DNA of 64,000 bases from Martelella sp. AD-3 (GTDB taxonomy: Bacteria > Pseudomonadota > Alphaproteobacteria > Rhizobiales > Rhizobiaceae), in contig NZ_CP014277.1 of assembly GCF_001578105.1 (NCBI RefSeq), positions 62,001 to 126,000 of the forward strand, written 5' to 3'. Positions 7,937-16,216 of this stretch are shown one piece after another (position 1 is the stretch's first letter; the number at the start of each line of letters is the position of its first letter). The translations under genes and the position numbers were made by a program. The notes below the pieces were generated by a model. The model was not told the DNA's origin. It saw nothing but the letters and a program-made list of their open reading frames with translations, and did not search any database.

Positions 7937-8811
7937 TGAACTCCATGCTCTCCCGCCGTCATATGCTGGCGCTGTGCTGTGCAAGTCTCGCGGCCCTCGC
8001 GGCACCGGTTCGCGCGCAGTCTGCCCCGTTGCGGTTGGCCTTTATTCCGCAGGAGAACCCTGAAAAGCTACTGGGCGACATCAAGGCCATCACCGGTTGG
8101 CTGTCACGAGAGATCGGCGTGCCGGTCGAAGGTTTCGTGACCATCGATCACGCCGCCGCCGTCGAGGCGCTGCGCAACGGCGATGCGGACATCTCCTTCA
8201 TGGGAGCGCTGCCCTTTGTTCTGGCCGAGGCGCAAATCGGTGCGGTGCCGCTCTTATCCGAGATCTATCGCGACGCCCCCACCTACACCGGACGGGTCTT
8301 CGTGCGACGCGACAGCGGCATCACCACGCTGGCCGATTTGCGCGGACGCGATATCGCCTTTGCCGATCCAATTTCGGAGTCAGGCTATCTCTACCCGCTG
8401 GTTGAATTCGAGCGCGCGGGACTGATCGCGGGACCCGCAGAGTCGGAAGCGTTCTTCGGCAGAGTGTTCTTCGCGGGCGGATATCAGCAGGCGATGCAGG
8501 CAATGGCAGAGGGACTGGTCGATGCCGCGGGCGCCAGCCAGTATGCCGATCTCCTGCTCGCGCCAGGCCAACAGTCCCAAGTCACTTGGATCGCCGAGAG
8601 CGAGCCGATCCCTAGCCACTTGGTGATTGCCCGCCCGGGACTGGACGCCGAGGTGCAGGAAAATTTCGTGAACGCTATGCTGCGGCTGAACGAGCTCGAA
8701 CATCGCGCCATGTTGCGGCATCTCTACGGCCCGGACGGCTATGTCCCGGCCGATGCGGTCGCTTTCGACGGTGTTCGGGCACTCGCCCGCCGCTACGGGC
8801 TTCTGCAATGA
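7936..8811 (+). CDS. PhnD-like periplasmic substrate-binding protein
   Basis: 291 residues. A twin-arginine-like signal sequence (LSRRHMLALCC, ending PVRAQ) precedes a mature domain beginning LRLAFIPQENPEKL, with GDADISFMGALPFV and ADPISESGYLYPL, as in PhnD/phosphite-type binding proteins. It should capture a small ligand for the ABC transporter encoded next. Start ATG 7936 overlaps the previous stop by one base, and its stop overlaps the ATPase start. PhnD-type proteins bind phosphonate or phosphite, but the MntR-like operator and the heme partner make a metal complex possible here. No C-P lyase genes are nearby. Confidence 0.85.
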   Translation: MNSMLSRRHMLALCCASLAALAAPVRAQSAPLRLAFIPQENPEKLLGDIKAITGWLSREIGVPVEGFVTIDHAAAVEALRNGDADISFMGALPFVLAEAQIGAVPLLSEIYRDAPTYTGRVFVRRDSGITTLADLRGRDIAFADPISESGYLYPLVEFERAGLIAGPAESEAFFGRVFFAGGYQQAMQAMAEGLVDAAGASQYADLLLAPGQQSQVTWIAESEPIPSHLVIARPGLDAEVQENFVNAMLRLNELEHRAMLRHLYGPDGYVPADAVAFDGVRALARRYGLLQ

Positions 8812-9590
8812 CCGAGGCCCTCCGCATCGAGGAGCTATGTTTCTCCCATGTCACCTCGGGCCTGCCGACGCTGGATCAGGTGACGCTGTCTATCCCGCCG
8901 GGTGAAGCGCTCGCGCTGATCGGGCCTTCGGGGGCGGGCAAGACGACGCTCCTGACGCTGCTCGATGGTCGCCTGAGGGCTTGGCGCGGCCGCGTCTCGG
9001 TGCTGGGCGACGCGCTCGATGCGGACCGTGCGCCGCCGCGCGCGTGCCGGGCCGATACGGGGTTCATCTTTCAGGACTTCGCTCTTGTCGAACGCGCCAG
9101 CGTGCTGCGCAACGTGCTGAACGGCAGGCTGGGCCGCATGAGGCCGCTGCGTGCCCTGCTCGGGCGGCCGTCGAAAGACGATCTTGCGGTTGCGCGCGCG
9201 GCGCTGGCCGATTGCGGCATTGTCGACCTGGCTGAGCGACGGGTGGACAGTCTGAGCGGCGGACAACGGCAGCGAGTCGCAATCGCACGCTGCCTCTCGC
9301 AGGAGCCGCGCCTGATCCTTGCCGACGAACCGGTGAGCAACCTCGACCCCGCACGCGCAGCCGAGATCCTTTCGCTTCTAACCGAAGCCGCGCGTCGACG
9401 AGGCGCGACCACAGTCTTCTCCTCTCACCAGCCCGACCTTGCGCGGCGCTTCGCGCGGAGAATCGTGGGCATGCGCAACGGTCGGATCGTTTTCGACACT
9501 CCGACGGCAGAGCTCACCGAGGGCGCGACAGCCCGGCTCTATGATGATGCGAATGCTGCCGTACAGCCCCGCCTGAAGGCGGTGCCGTGA
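8808..9590 (+). CDS. PhnC-like ABC transporter ATPase
   Basis: 260 residues with Walker A GPSGAGKTTLL, Q-loop FIFQDFALV, signature LSGGQRQRVAIARCL, Walker B LILADEPVSNLD and an H-loop SHQPD. It is the cytoplasmic energising subunit of the transporter formed with the neighbouring binding protein and permease. It overlaps both neighbours by a few bases. The closest type by sequence and context is PhnC (phosphonate/phosphite importer), but the substrate is unproven. Confidence 0.9.
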   Translation: MTEALRIEELCFSHVTSGLPTLDQVTLSIPPGEALALIGPSGAGKTTLLTLLDGRLRAWRGRVSVLGDALDADRAPPRACRADTGFIFQDFALVERASVLRNVLNGRLGRMRPLRALLGRPSKDDLAVARAALADCGIVDLAERRVDSLSGGQRQRVAIARCLSQEPRLILADEPVSNLDPARAAEILSLLTEAARRRGATTVFSSHQPDLARRFARRIVGMRNGRIVFDTPTAELTEGATARLYDDANAAVQPRLKAVP

Positions 9591-10348
9591 TGGAAAGCCG
9601 GGGTTGGGGCGGCTTCGCGACGGGCGGGCTCGTCGCCGGGGCCGTGCTCTGGTCGCTCGCGACGACCGACGTCGAACTTTCCCGCCTCTTCTCCGCCGGG
9701 CCGCGCATCGGTGATTTCCTTGCGCGGATGTTTCCACCGGATCCGTCAGTGATGACCGAGATCATCAACGGCAGCGCCGAGACGCTGCGCATCGCCATCC
9801 TTGGAACACTCGGTGCTGTGCTCCTGTCGGGGCCGCTCGGCGTCTTTGCATCGGAAACCATGGCCCCGCCCGTCGTTCACCGTCCGGTGCGGACAGCTCT
9901 CGCGCTGATTCGCGCCATTCCGCTGATTCTCGTCGCCATGTTGATGGTTGGCGCAGTGGGCCTCGGCCCGCTTCCGGGCATCATCGCGGTTGCCATCCAT
10001 GCAACGGGCATGCTGGCGAAGTTCTATGCTGAAGCAATTGATGGGGTTGCCCGCGGACCGATCGCCGCACTGGAAAGTGCGGGCGCCGGGCCGCTTGCAC
10101 GCCTACGCTATGCAATCTGGCCGCAAATGGCTCCGGTGATCGCCCGTGATACAATCTTTCGTTTCGAGCTGAACCTACGAGAATCGCTTATCCTCGGCAT
10201 CGTCGGAGCCGGTGGCATCGGCTTCTACATTCAGACCTATGTTCGCTCATTTCAATACGAAAAGGCTGCCAGTGTCACGCTGGCGGTCATCGCCATGGTT
10301 CTTGCTATCGAGGCGTTCAATGTTGCATTGCGTCGCCGCTTTTCATGA
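9590..10348 (+). CDS. PhnE-like ABC transporter permease
   Basis: 252 residues with about six hydrophobic segments and the permease coupling region (EAIDGVARGPIAALESAGAG, then RESLILGIVGAGGIGFYI), typical of PhnE-type permeases. The frame also offers a GTG at 9587; ATG 9590 overlaps the ATPase stop by one base. It completes the binding protein-ATPase-permease set. Another PhnE-like permease lies at the right edge of the window and is clearly of a different lineage (RESAILGLVGAGGLGLKL). Confidence 0.88.
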   Translation: MESRGWGGFATGGLVAGAVLWSLATTDVELSRLFSAGPRIGDFLARMFPPDPSVMTEIINGSAETLRIAILGTLGAVLLSGPLGVFASETMAPPVVHRPVRTALALIRAIPLILVAMLMVGAVGLGPLPGIIAVAIHATGMLAKFYAEAIDGVARGPIAALESAGAGPLARLRYAIWPQMAPVIARDTIFRFELNLRESLILGIVGAGGIGFYIQTYVRSFQYEKAASVTLAVIAMVLAIEAFNVALRRRFS

Positions 10349-10433
10349 TTATTTGCGTCCGGCCCGCTGCGACCCTCCCAGAAGTGATTAACCAGCGGAG
10401 CGCCTCCCGACCGAGCATGTTCAGATATTCCGC

Positions 10434-10464
10434 TTGAAGCTCATGTCACTAGAGGCTTTATACG
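10434..10464 (+). promoter_or_regulatory. MerR-type promoter upstream of sco-pcuAC-sco
   Basis: TTGAAG (10434-10439) and TATACG (10459-10464) are 19 bp apart. The spacer contains CTAGAG at the position where the promoter at 986-1016 also has CTAGAG, and both begin TTGAAGCT. The likeness suggests control by the same MerR protein (535-975). A clean dyad is less obvious here than at 990-1002. Confidence 0.55.
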
Positions 10465-10492
10465 ACTAGCCGGAACGCGAGGAACGGCAAGG

Positions 10493-11086
10493 ATGCGATT
10501 GAAGGTTCTGCAGAAGATGCTCTGGGCGGCGGTGGCCCTTGCTATTCCGGCTTACGGCGCGTTGCATCTTCTTGATGAGCGCGCGGAAACACCGGTGGCC
10601 GAAGTGTCTTTCCGGCCGACCTTTTCCCTGCTTGATGCTGAGGGAAGAGTGCGCATGCCCTCGGACTTTGCGGGGAAGCATCTTCTGGTCTTTTTCGGCT
10701 TCACCAATTGCCCGGACGTCTGCCCGACGACGCTTGCCGAAGTGGCGCAAGTGATGGAGGGTCTGGGAGATGACGCAGGAAAGGTACAGCCCCTCTTCAT
10801 CTCTATCGACCCGACACGAGACCGCAGCCTGGAACTCGCGGAATATACTGCGGCCTTTCACCCTTCAATCCTCGGTCTGGCTGGCGACGAGGCGCAGACC
10901 CGCGCCGCAGCCCGCAGTTTCCGGATTTTCTATGAGCGCGAGGACAGTTCCGGCGCGCCGGATGGTTACACAATGGCACACAGCGCAGCACTATACCTGA
11001 TCGGACCTGACGGAAACTGGCTGCGCCAATTCAGCTATGGCACGCCAGCAAGTGAAATCCTTAACGACCTCAGGCAAAGATTGTGA
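10493..11086 (+). CDS. SCO1/SenC-family copper chaperone
   Basis: 197 residues. An N-terminal membrane anchor (about 8-25) precedes a thioredoxin-like domain with FFGFTNCPDVCPTT, whose CPDVC pair binds copper, and the third ligand His in YTMAHSAALYL. Sco proteins deliver or reduce copper for the CuA site of cytochrome oxidase or act in thiol redox. First gene of a three-gene unit, translationally coupled to the PCuAC gene by a GTGA-type overlap. AGGA (10480-10483) is the likely ribosome site. Confidence 0.92.
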   Translation: MRLKVLQKMLWAAVALAIPAYGALHLLDERAETPVAEVSFRPTFSLLDAEGRVRMPSDFAGKHLLVFFGFTNCPDVCPTTLAEVAQVMEGLGDDAGKVQPLFISIDPTRDRSLELAEYTAAFHPSILGLAGDEAQTRAAARSFRIFYEREDSSGAPDGYTMAHSAALYLIGPDGNWLRQFSYGTPASEILNDLRQRL

Positions 11087-11565
11087 ATACGATGAAATAT
11101 CTTCTGACCGCTCTCCTTCTCAGCCTATCCGCCACCCCGGTACTGGCGTGTGAAACTGTTCAACTTAGCTCACTCGAAATCTCGGAAGCCTGGTCGCGGG
11201 CTTCGATCGGAATGGCCCGGCCCAGCGCCTTCTATGTCACCATCCGCAACACTGGCGTGAAAGACGATGTGCTTGCCGGCATCGCGACGCCGGTGTCCGG
11301 AAAGCCCATGCTGCACGAAACAGTGGTGAAGGATGGCGTGGCTTCGATGCCGCACGCTACGGCGATTCCCGTGCCAGCAGATTCCACCGTGCAATTGGAG
11401 CCAGGCGGCTATCACGGCATGCTGATGGGTCTTACACAGGTGCTGAAGGAAGGCGAGACGTTCCCGCTTACACTGACGTTCCGCGAGGCAGGCGACGTGA
11501 CCGTTCCCGTGGCGATCCGGGGAATGGGTGCGAAAGATGCAGGCTGCGTGGACAAAAAAGATTGA
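11083..11565 (+). CDS. PCuAC-type periplasmic copper chaperone
   Basis: 160 residues with a signal peptide ending near PVLA. The domain has the PCuAC ligands in the right order: MARPSAF, KPMLHETV, VASMPHA and HGMLMGL, i.e. the H(M)x10MxnHxM copper(I) site. It hands Cu(I) to Sco or directly to the oxidase. The frame can start at GTG 11083, overlapping the previous stop, or ATG 11092; the signal peptide works with both. It is flanked by two sco genes with overlapping ends on each side. Confidence 0.92.
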   Translation: MNTMKYLLTALLLSLSATPVLACETVQLSSLEISEAWSRASIGMARPSAFYVTIRNTGVKDDVLAGIATPVSGKPMLHETVVKDGVASMPHATAIPVPADSTVQLEPGGYHGMLMGLTQVLKEGETFPLTLTFREAGDVTVPVAIRGMGAKDAGCVDKKD

Positions 11566-12170
11566 GACGCCGTACGCTGCTCGTTGCCGGGGCGTCGGGC
11601 GTCGGCGCGCTGGCCTTTACGCTCGGTCTGGGGTGGTGGCAGAGCCGGGACAGCCTGCAAACGGGCTCCGCGCTGATACCATTGCGTATCGGCAAGATGT
11701 CCTTCACCCTGACGAACCATCATGGCGTGACGGTGAGTCCATCAGAGTGGATTGGCCGCCCGACAATAGTCTTTTTCGGCTTTACCTGGTGCCCCGATGT
11801 TTGCCCGACAACGCTGAGCGATATTTCGCTCTGGCTGCAAGATCTCGGCCCTGACGCCGACCGGATGAATATCTTTCTGGTCAGTGTCGACCCGGAGCGC
11901 GACACTCCACAGGTTCTTGCCGACTACCTGTCGAACTTCGATCCAAGAATCACCGGTCTGACGGGGTCACCTGCCGAGATCAAGCGCGCCGCGGACGAAT
12001 TCCGCGCAACATTCGAGAAGGTGCCGAGGGAGGATGACTATACCATGGACCACACCGCCGGCGTGTTCCTGTTTCGGGCCGACGGGCGATTTGGCGGGAT
12101 CATCGATTATCACGAGGATCGGCATGTGGCTCTGCTGAAGATCCAGAGGTTGTTGAAAGCGGCTAGCTGA
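11562..12170 (+). CDS. SCO1/SenC-family copper chaperone
   Basis: 202 residues from TTG 11562, which overlaps the upstream stop (TTGA). An MRRRTLLVAGASGVG start and hydrophobic helix anchor it; the domain has FFGFTWCPDVCPTTL (CPDVC) and YTMDHTAGVFLF (His ligand). It resembles the Sco at 42256-42876 (YTMDHTAGVYMM) more than its neighbour at 10493-11086, so the two Sco proteins in this operon are of different lineages. Role as for other Sco proteins: copper delivery or reduction in the periplasm. Confidence 0.9.
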   Translation: MRRRTLLVAGASGVGALAFTLGLGWWQSRDSLQTGSALIPLRIGKMSFTLTNHHGVTVSPSEWIGRPTIVFFGFTWCPDVCPTTLSDISLWLQDLGPDADRMNIFLVSVDPERDTPQVLADYLSNFDPRITGLTGSPAEIKRAADEFRATFEKVPREDDYTMDHTAGVFLFRADGRFGGIIDYHEDRHVALLKIQRLLKAAS

Positions 12171-12598
12171 CCGGCTCTGTTGGCTTGGTGTTGTGGTCGC
12201 AAAACAAGCCGCCTTCACGACGAACTTCATGCGGTGCTCTTGAAGAGTTCCGACGTTGACCCGGCTTGCGGCGACAGGTTGCCTTTCGATCCTGTTGGAC
12301 CCCACAAGCTCTGATGTTCAGCCTGCCGTTGGGAAATCGGATACTTCCTCACTCGTCGCTAAACTGTTGTGGGTGGAAGCACTTTCGCGACATCTGCAAC
12401 CAATCAATGCGGCTGCGTTGCATGCCCCACCCCTGAGGAGACCTAAGCCCCCAATCACCTGTACGCTGGATGCGCTGACTTCAAGGCGCGCATGGCATAG
12501 ATTGCGTCACTCACATCCCGTTCTTGGGTCTGACAAAAAGATGGCGCCACCGGGATAGCCATTCCCGTAATTCCATATAGACCTTCCCCGAAGCCAAA
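12171..12598 (+). other. Intergenic region, no gene recognised
   Basis: 428 bases between the sco unit and the transporter. A 100-codon plus-strand frame (12256-12558) has no recognisable family, no plausible ribosome site and a composition unlike the neighbours. It probably contains decayed sequence and the promoter of the next gene. No repeats or hairpins of note were seen. Confidence 0.5.
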
Positions 12599-13585
12599 AT
12601 GACAAACGAAAGAGTTCGATTGACCCTCCTGCGTGAAACCCTCGAAAACCGTCAGGTCCCCATCTATTTTGGCGCTGTCGTCCTCGGCATGATTGTGGCG
12701 GTAACTCTCAACGGAATGACGGCGCTGGAAATCGGCATCAACCCCGCGCTGGCATTCATGTTATTCGTGACGTTCCTCCAGGTCCCCCTAGCCGAGTTGC
12801 GAGTGGCCTTCTCGCGCTTTCGCTTTCTTGGCGTCCTGCTGCTGACCAATTTCGTTGTGGTTCCTGTTCTGGTGGGAGCCCTTGTTCAGTTTCTGCCGCC
12901 CGATCCGATGATAAGGCTAGGCGTGCTGTTGGTGCTTCTCGCGCCATGCATCGACTATGTCGTAACCTTCTCGCATCTCGGTCGTGCCGATGCCCGTCTC
13001 CTGCTAGCTGCGACGCCCGCGCTTCTGGTCATCCAGATGATGATGCTTCCCGTCTACCTGGGTTTTTTCCTTGGCCCTGAGGCTGGGTCTCTTGTGACAG
13101 CGGGGCCATTTGTTCACGCATTCGCCTGGTTGATTGCGGTCCCGCTTGTCTTCTCCGCTCTCGTCCAGTTTTGGGCCATCAAAAGTGCCGCGGGGGCACG
13201 TGTAGCCTCGGTTCTTGGGCTGCTCCCAGTTCCCGCGACAGCGTTTGTATTATTCGTTGTCGTGGCCGCTGTGGTGCCGCAACTCGGCCCCGCACTTGAT
13301 GACACGTTACGGGTCGTCCCGATTTACGTGGCATATGCGGTTATTGCACCCTTGGCGGGATGGGGCATGAGCAGGCTGTTTTGCCTTGATGCGCCAGCCG
13401 GGCGGGCCCTCGCGTTCAGTGCCGCAACGCGTAATTCTCTCGTCGTCCTTCCGCTGGCATTCGCTGTTCCCGGCGCGGTCCCACTCCTTCCTGCGATCAT
13501 TGTCACGCAGACATTGATCGAACTTATAAGCGAGTTGGCGTATGTCCGTCTGGCGCCAAAGCTCGGTTCCAAAATGGCTGCATGA
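12599..13585 (+). CDS. ACR3 / bile acid:sodium symporter-superfamily transporter
   Basis: 328 residues, about ten membrane helices. The middle has LAPCIDYVVTFSHLGRAD and the C-terminal half AATRNSLVVLPLAFAVPGA then TQTLIELISELAYV, the pattern of ACR3-like proteins in the BART superfamily. Arsenite efflux is the best-known role of ACR3, but the conserved ACR3 cysteine context is altered and the gene stands alone, without ArsR or ArsC beside it, so the substrate is uncertain. Start ATG 12599 has only a weak purine run upstream. Confidence 0.75.
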   Translation: MTNERVRLTLLRETLENRQVPIYFGAVVLGMIVAVTLNGMTALEIGINPALAFMLFVTFLQVPLAELRVAFSRFRFLGVLLLTNFVVVPVLVGALVQFLPPDPMIRLGVLLVLLAPCIDYVVTFSHLGRADARLLLAATPALLVIQMMMLPVYLGFFLGPEAGSLVTAGPFVHAFAWLIAVPLVFSALVQFWAIKSAAGARVASVLGLLPVPATAFVLFVVVAAVVPQLGPALDDTLRVVPIYVAYAVIAPLAGWGMSRLFCLDAPAGRALAFSAATRNSLVVLPLAFAVPGAVPLLPAIIVTQTLIELISELAYVRLAPKLGSKMAA

Positions 13586-14064
13586 CGGATCCAGCGGCGG
13601 AGACCGCGATACGAAACAACGGCAACAATTCCGGCATGGCGCTGATGCAGCTGACTTGAGACGGAAGGGAGCATTTTGATCTCTGCGCATGTTACTCTAC
13701 CCGAGGACTGCGCGTTTACCGCTCAGCCGTGCCTTCATGAACCTATCTTCGACGAGATTGAGGAAATATCTTCGGGACAAAGCATGCGAACGCAGGATGC
13801 GATACCTGCAAGCTGATCCTGACGACATGACAGCATGAAAAGTCGCAGATTGAGAGATTAAAATCAGCCGCAACCGCGCGGCGATCCAGCGATCAATCAA
13901 GATGCTCCGCAGAAGCGGAAATGCCCAACCACGAACGATGGAGTCTCGCAATGAAATTGGATAAATTTTTAGAGAAATAAGTATAAAATCGTTAAGCATG
14001 CCCATTTGCGGGATATTATACTCTGCATTGTAGTCTTCTCCTCAACGAAGGGGAGAATAATCAG
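13586..14064 (+). other. Intergenic region, no gene recognised
   Basis: 479 bases. The left part is GC-rich and featureless; from about 13930 it becomes AT-rich, as expected for the promoter of the peptidase at 14065. A 102-codon reverse frame (13697-14005) was examined and shows no recognisable domain. Confidence 0.5.
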
Positions 14065-15129
14065 ATGCAAGATAAATATAAAGCGAAATCATATTCCAAA
14101 GTATCTGCATTCGCACTCGTGTTGCTCTGCGCTTCATTCGCACAGGCTTGTGCTTACGAAACACTCGAAACAAATCCTGAAGTTCTTATAAGCTCCAGTG
14201 CCGCCGCTCCCCTCTTGCAGAACCGGAATGTCGCCCGGGGTTCAGCTTGGCTGACCACGGAATACCTCACCACGACCCTTGCCCTGACCCAAGCTGGCCT
14301 CGCTCCCCTTGATCTTGATGTCGATCCTGACTTTGACCTTGCTTCCACCAACGACCTCGCACTACCATCGGCGCTCACAAAACTTGCCGATAAGGGCCTG
14401 GCGGAAAATCCGGCTCTCAATGAAAAGATGATCGACCAGGCCCAGGTCATCACCGCCTCGATTCCTGCGATGGCGGCCCCCGCTGGGGTGTCGATCAGCC
14501 AGACCATTCGTCAGGAAGCGCCTTTGTTCGGTGCCTACAGGATCCGCTTCGGCAAGATCAAGAGTGGTGCCCGCATATCCGGCCTGATCAAGAAGGCTGT
14601 CGCTTCCGGCGCACCCGACGACATTTGCACCGAAAAGTGCGCAGACCTTGCCGATCAACTTGCGTTGAGCGGATCAACTGTCAGCGAGCAACTCCGCCAC
14701 GTCTCAGCATCAGTCAACAGAATTGTCGCCTACAAGGCAGACGACCAGAACCATGAACGGGTGGACTACTGGTCGACGCCCGGTGAAATTCTGGATCGCA
14801 GCAGTGGCGATTGCGAAGACTACGCCATCCTGAAAATGGCTTTGCTGGCCCGCCTCGATGTTCCTATGAGCGCCATGGAAATAGTCGTGCTCAAGGATAC
14901 CAGCCGTAATCTATTTCACGCCGTTCTGTCTGTTGCATTTGAGAATCGTAGCCTGATCCTCGACAACGTGACCGATGCTGTTGAAGCTGACACGGCGAAG
15001 GAAAGCTATGAGCCTCTGTTTTCGATTTCTGGCACCGCAAACTACGTATTCGGCTACAAGGGTGGCAAGTCCAACCTTACGGCCTCACTCAAGGAGCTCG
15101 GAGCAATTGCGCCAGGTGCAGGCTTCTGA
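14065..15129 (+). CDS. Transglutaminase-like cysteine peptidase (BTLCP)
   Basis: 354 residues with a signal peptide (about 1-29, ending AQACA; possibly lipid-modified or cleaved before the Cys). The C-terminal domain has the catalytic triad in order: Cys in SGDCEDYAILK, His in LFHAVLSV and Asp in LILDNVTD, as in bacterial transglutaminase-like cysteine proteinases. The N-terminal half of about 150 residues is unassigned. Members include LapG-type proteases that release adhesins, but no LapD or adhesin is encoded here. AGGGGAG about ten bases upstream supports the start. A shorter relative is at 16434-17024. Confidence 0.85.
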   Translation: MQDKYKAKSYSKVSAFALVLLCASFAQACAYETLETNPEVLISSSAAAPLLQNRNVARGSAWLTTEYLTTTLALTQAGLAPLDLDVDPDFDLASTNDLALPSALTKLADKGLAENPALNEKMIDQAQVITASIPAMAAPAGVSISQTIRQEAPLFGAYRIRFGKIKSGARISGLIKKAVASGAPDDICTEKCADLADQLALSGSTVSEQLRHVSASVNRIVAYKADDQNHERVDYWSTPGEILDRSSGDCEDYAILKMALLARLDVPMSAMEIVVLKDTSRNLFHAVLSVAFENRSLILDNVTDAVEADTAKESYEPLFSISGTANYVFGYKGGKSNLTASLKELGAIAPGAGF

Positions 15130-15304
15130 GCGCATAAGCCTGGCACAATTCTCCAATCGAACTTGCATTTCCGGATGAAGCGGAATTTCGGTCCGCTCAA
15201 GCCGCGCCACGTTCTTCGCTTCGAGAATGATTTTTGATGTGTTCTTGACGCGCCGGACGTGGCCCGAGGACAAGATGCGTATGGTGTGCTCGAAACCTAT
15301 CGAC

Positions 15305-15342
15305 TACAGCGCCGCACATCCAATCGGATGCGCGGCGCTGTA
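15305..15342. repeat. GC-rich inverted repeat with AATC loop
   Basis: Seventeen-base arms (15305-15321 and 15326-15342) around the loop AATC, with one A/G mismatch; core GCGCCGC/GCGGCGC. It could act as a transcription terminator for either direction, but no T-run follows. It shares the AATC loop with the next repeat, 13 bases away. Confidence 0.75.
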
Positions 15343-15354
15343 ACTCTTTGAATC

Positions 15355-15400
15355 AATGCATGTCGCGTTCAAATGAATCCATTTGAACGCGACATGCATT
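15355..15400. repeat. Perfect 21-bp inverted repeat with AATC loop
   Basis: Left arm 15355-15375 and right arm 15380-15400 are exact reverse complements, separated only by AATC. The arms run from AATGCATGTC to TTCAAATG. An AT-rich stretch (AGATATATAATT) follows. The symmetry resembles intergenic palindromic elements of rhizobial genomes rather than a simple terminator. Confidence 0.85.
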
Positions 15401-15988
15401 AGATATATAATTCCTGGCAAATTCACCAGCCACTCCTCTTTGGCACCATGAAGGGCTCGTTTTCCTGGCGCGTATAAGCCGGCTCACCAAAATTGGGCTC
15501 GGGGCTGGTTTAGCACCAAGAAGGGGCCATGCGATTTTGGGGGCCGGTGGGTCGGTCCTGGCTATTGAAACTGATGAGGTGCAAAACTACGTACCAGCAA
15601 GGATTTTCGAGCTCGCTATGCTGACGAAGGAGGTCTCGCTCGAATGCGAAAACGGTCCTTACCTTTGCCAAACGCGATTGGGACGTGGTGAATTGCCGCC
15701 CGTATTAGAGACGGGCATTTCCGTGCTCCGCTCCCGCTTGGGACTTTGCGCTCGGCCTAGAACATTGGCCAGGCCGTCGTGCGATCAGCCAAGACTGGAG
15801 ACATATGCCAATCCAAGGCCCCGGCTCGCTCAGGACGTCTTTCTCCGCACCGAGTTCCATCCACCCGAGCTGGGAACCAGCTTCTCTTGGAAGCGCGCCG
15901 CAGTCTTTTGGGTCAGCGTGCCTTCCAGTGACGAGCAGCTTCGTGTATCCGATCTCGACAAATCGTCAAGATCAGGTAATGGACAAAA

Positions 15989-16180
15989 ATGACCGACACT
16001 TCTCTGCGACTTTCGATCGAAGAATCGCACACGTTGGCGCGACAGCGCAAGCGCCGGAACATTTATCTGCTATTGGCGTTGTGCTGCTTCGCAGTAACCG
16101 TGTTTGGCGTGAGCATCACTCACCTGCAGTTGGAAACCCAGATGGATCCGTTGCCTTCACAGCCAATCACCGACAAGTGA
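15989..16180 (+). CDS. Small single-pass membrane protein, CoxF-like in layout
   Basis: 63 residues: a charged head rich in Arg (LARQRKRRNI), one membrane helix (YLLLALCCFAVTVFGVSITHL) and a short polar tail. The RxRRN-helix-VSITHLQ layout resembles the small CoxF-like proteins found beside ctaG in alphaproteobacterial oxidase operons, but the likeness is weak and no oxidase subunits are nearby. The stop codon lies within a 13-bp hairpin (16158-16189). The start has a poor ribosome site. The gene is probable, the function unknown. Confidence 0.5.
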   Translation: MTDTSLRLSIEESHTLARQRKRRNIYLLLALCCFAVTVFGVSITHLQLETQMDPLPSQPITDK

Positions 16181-16189
16181 TTGGCTGTG
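16158..16189 (+). terminator. 13-bp perfect hairpin over the stop codon
   Basis: CACAGCCAATCAC (16158-16170) and its exact complement (16177-16189) flank the loop CGACAA. The TGA stop of the small membrane protein (16178-16180) is inside the right arm. No T-run follows, so it may be a processing or attenuation structure rather than a full terminator. Confidence 0.55.
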
Positions 16190-16216
16190 TGCCGATGGTG
16201 CATCCATAATTTGGGG

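Larger units (their letters stand above)
15130..15988 (+). other. Intergenic region with two strong hairpins
   Basis: 859 bases with no convincing gene. It holds the two inverted repeats at 15305-15342 and 15355-15400. Around 15440 and 15515 two similar stretches (TTGGCACCATGAAGGGCT and TTAGCACCAAGAAGGGGC) suggest a degenerate direct repeat about 75 bases apart. A 151-codon frame (15537-15992) has no protein-like features. Confidence 0.5.

Noticed and set aside
13697..14005. 102-codon reverse frame
   Set aside because: No recognisable domain, no ribosome site, and it overlaps the likely promoter of the peptidase gene.
15537..15992. 151-codon plus-strand frame
   Set aside because: Composition and lack of any motif, helix pattern or ribosome site suggest chance.
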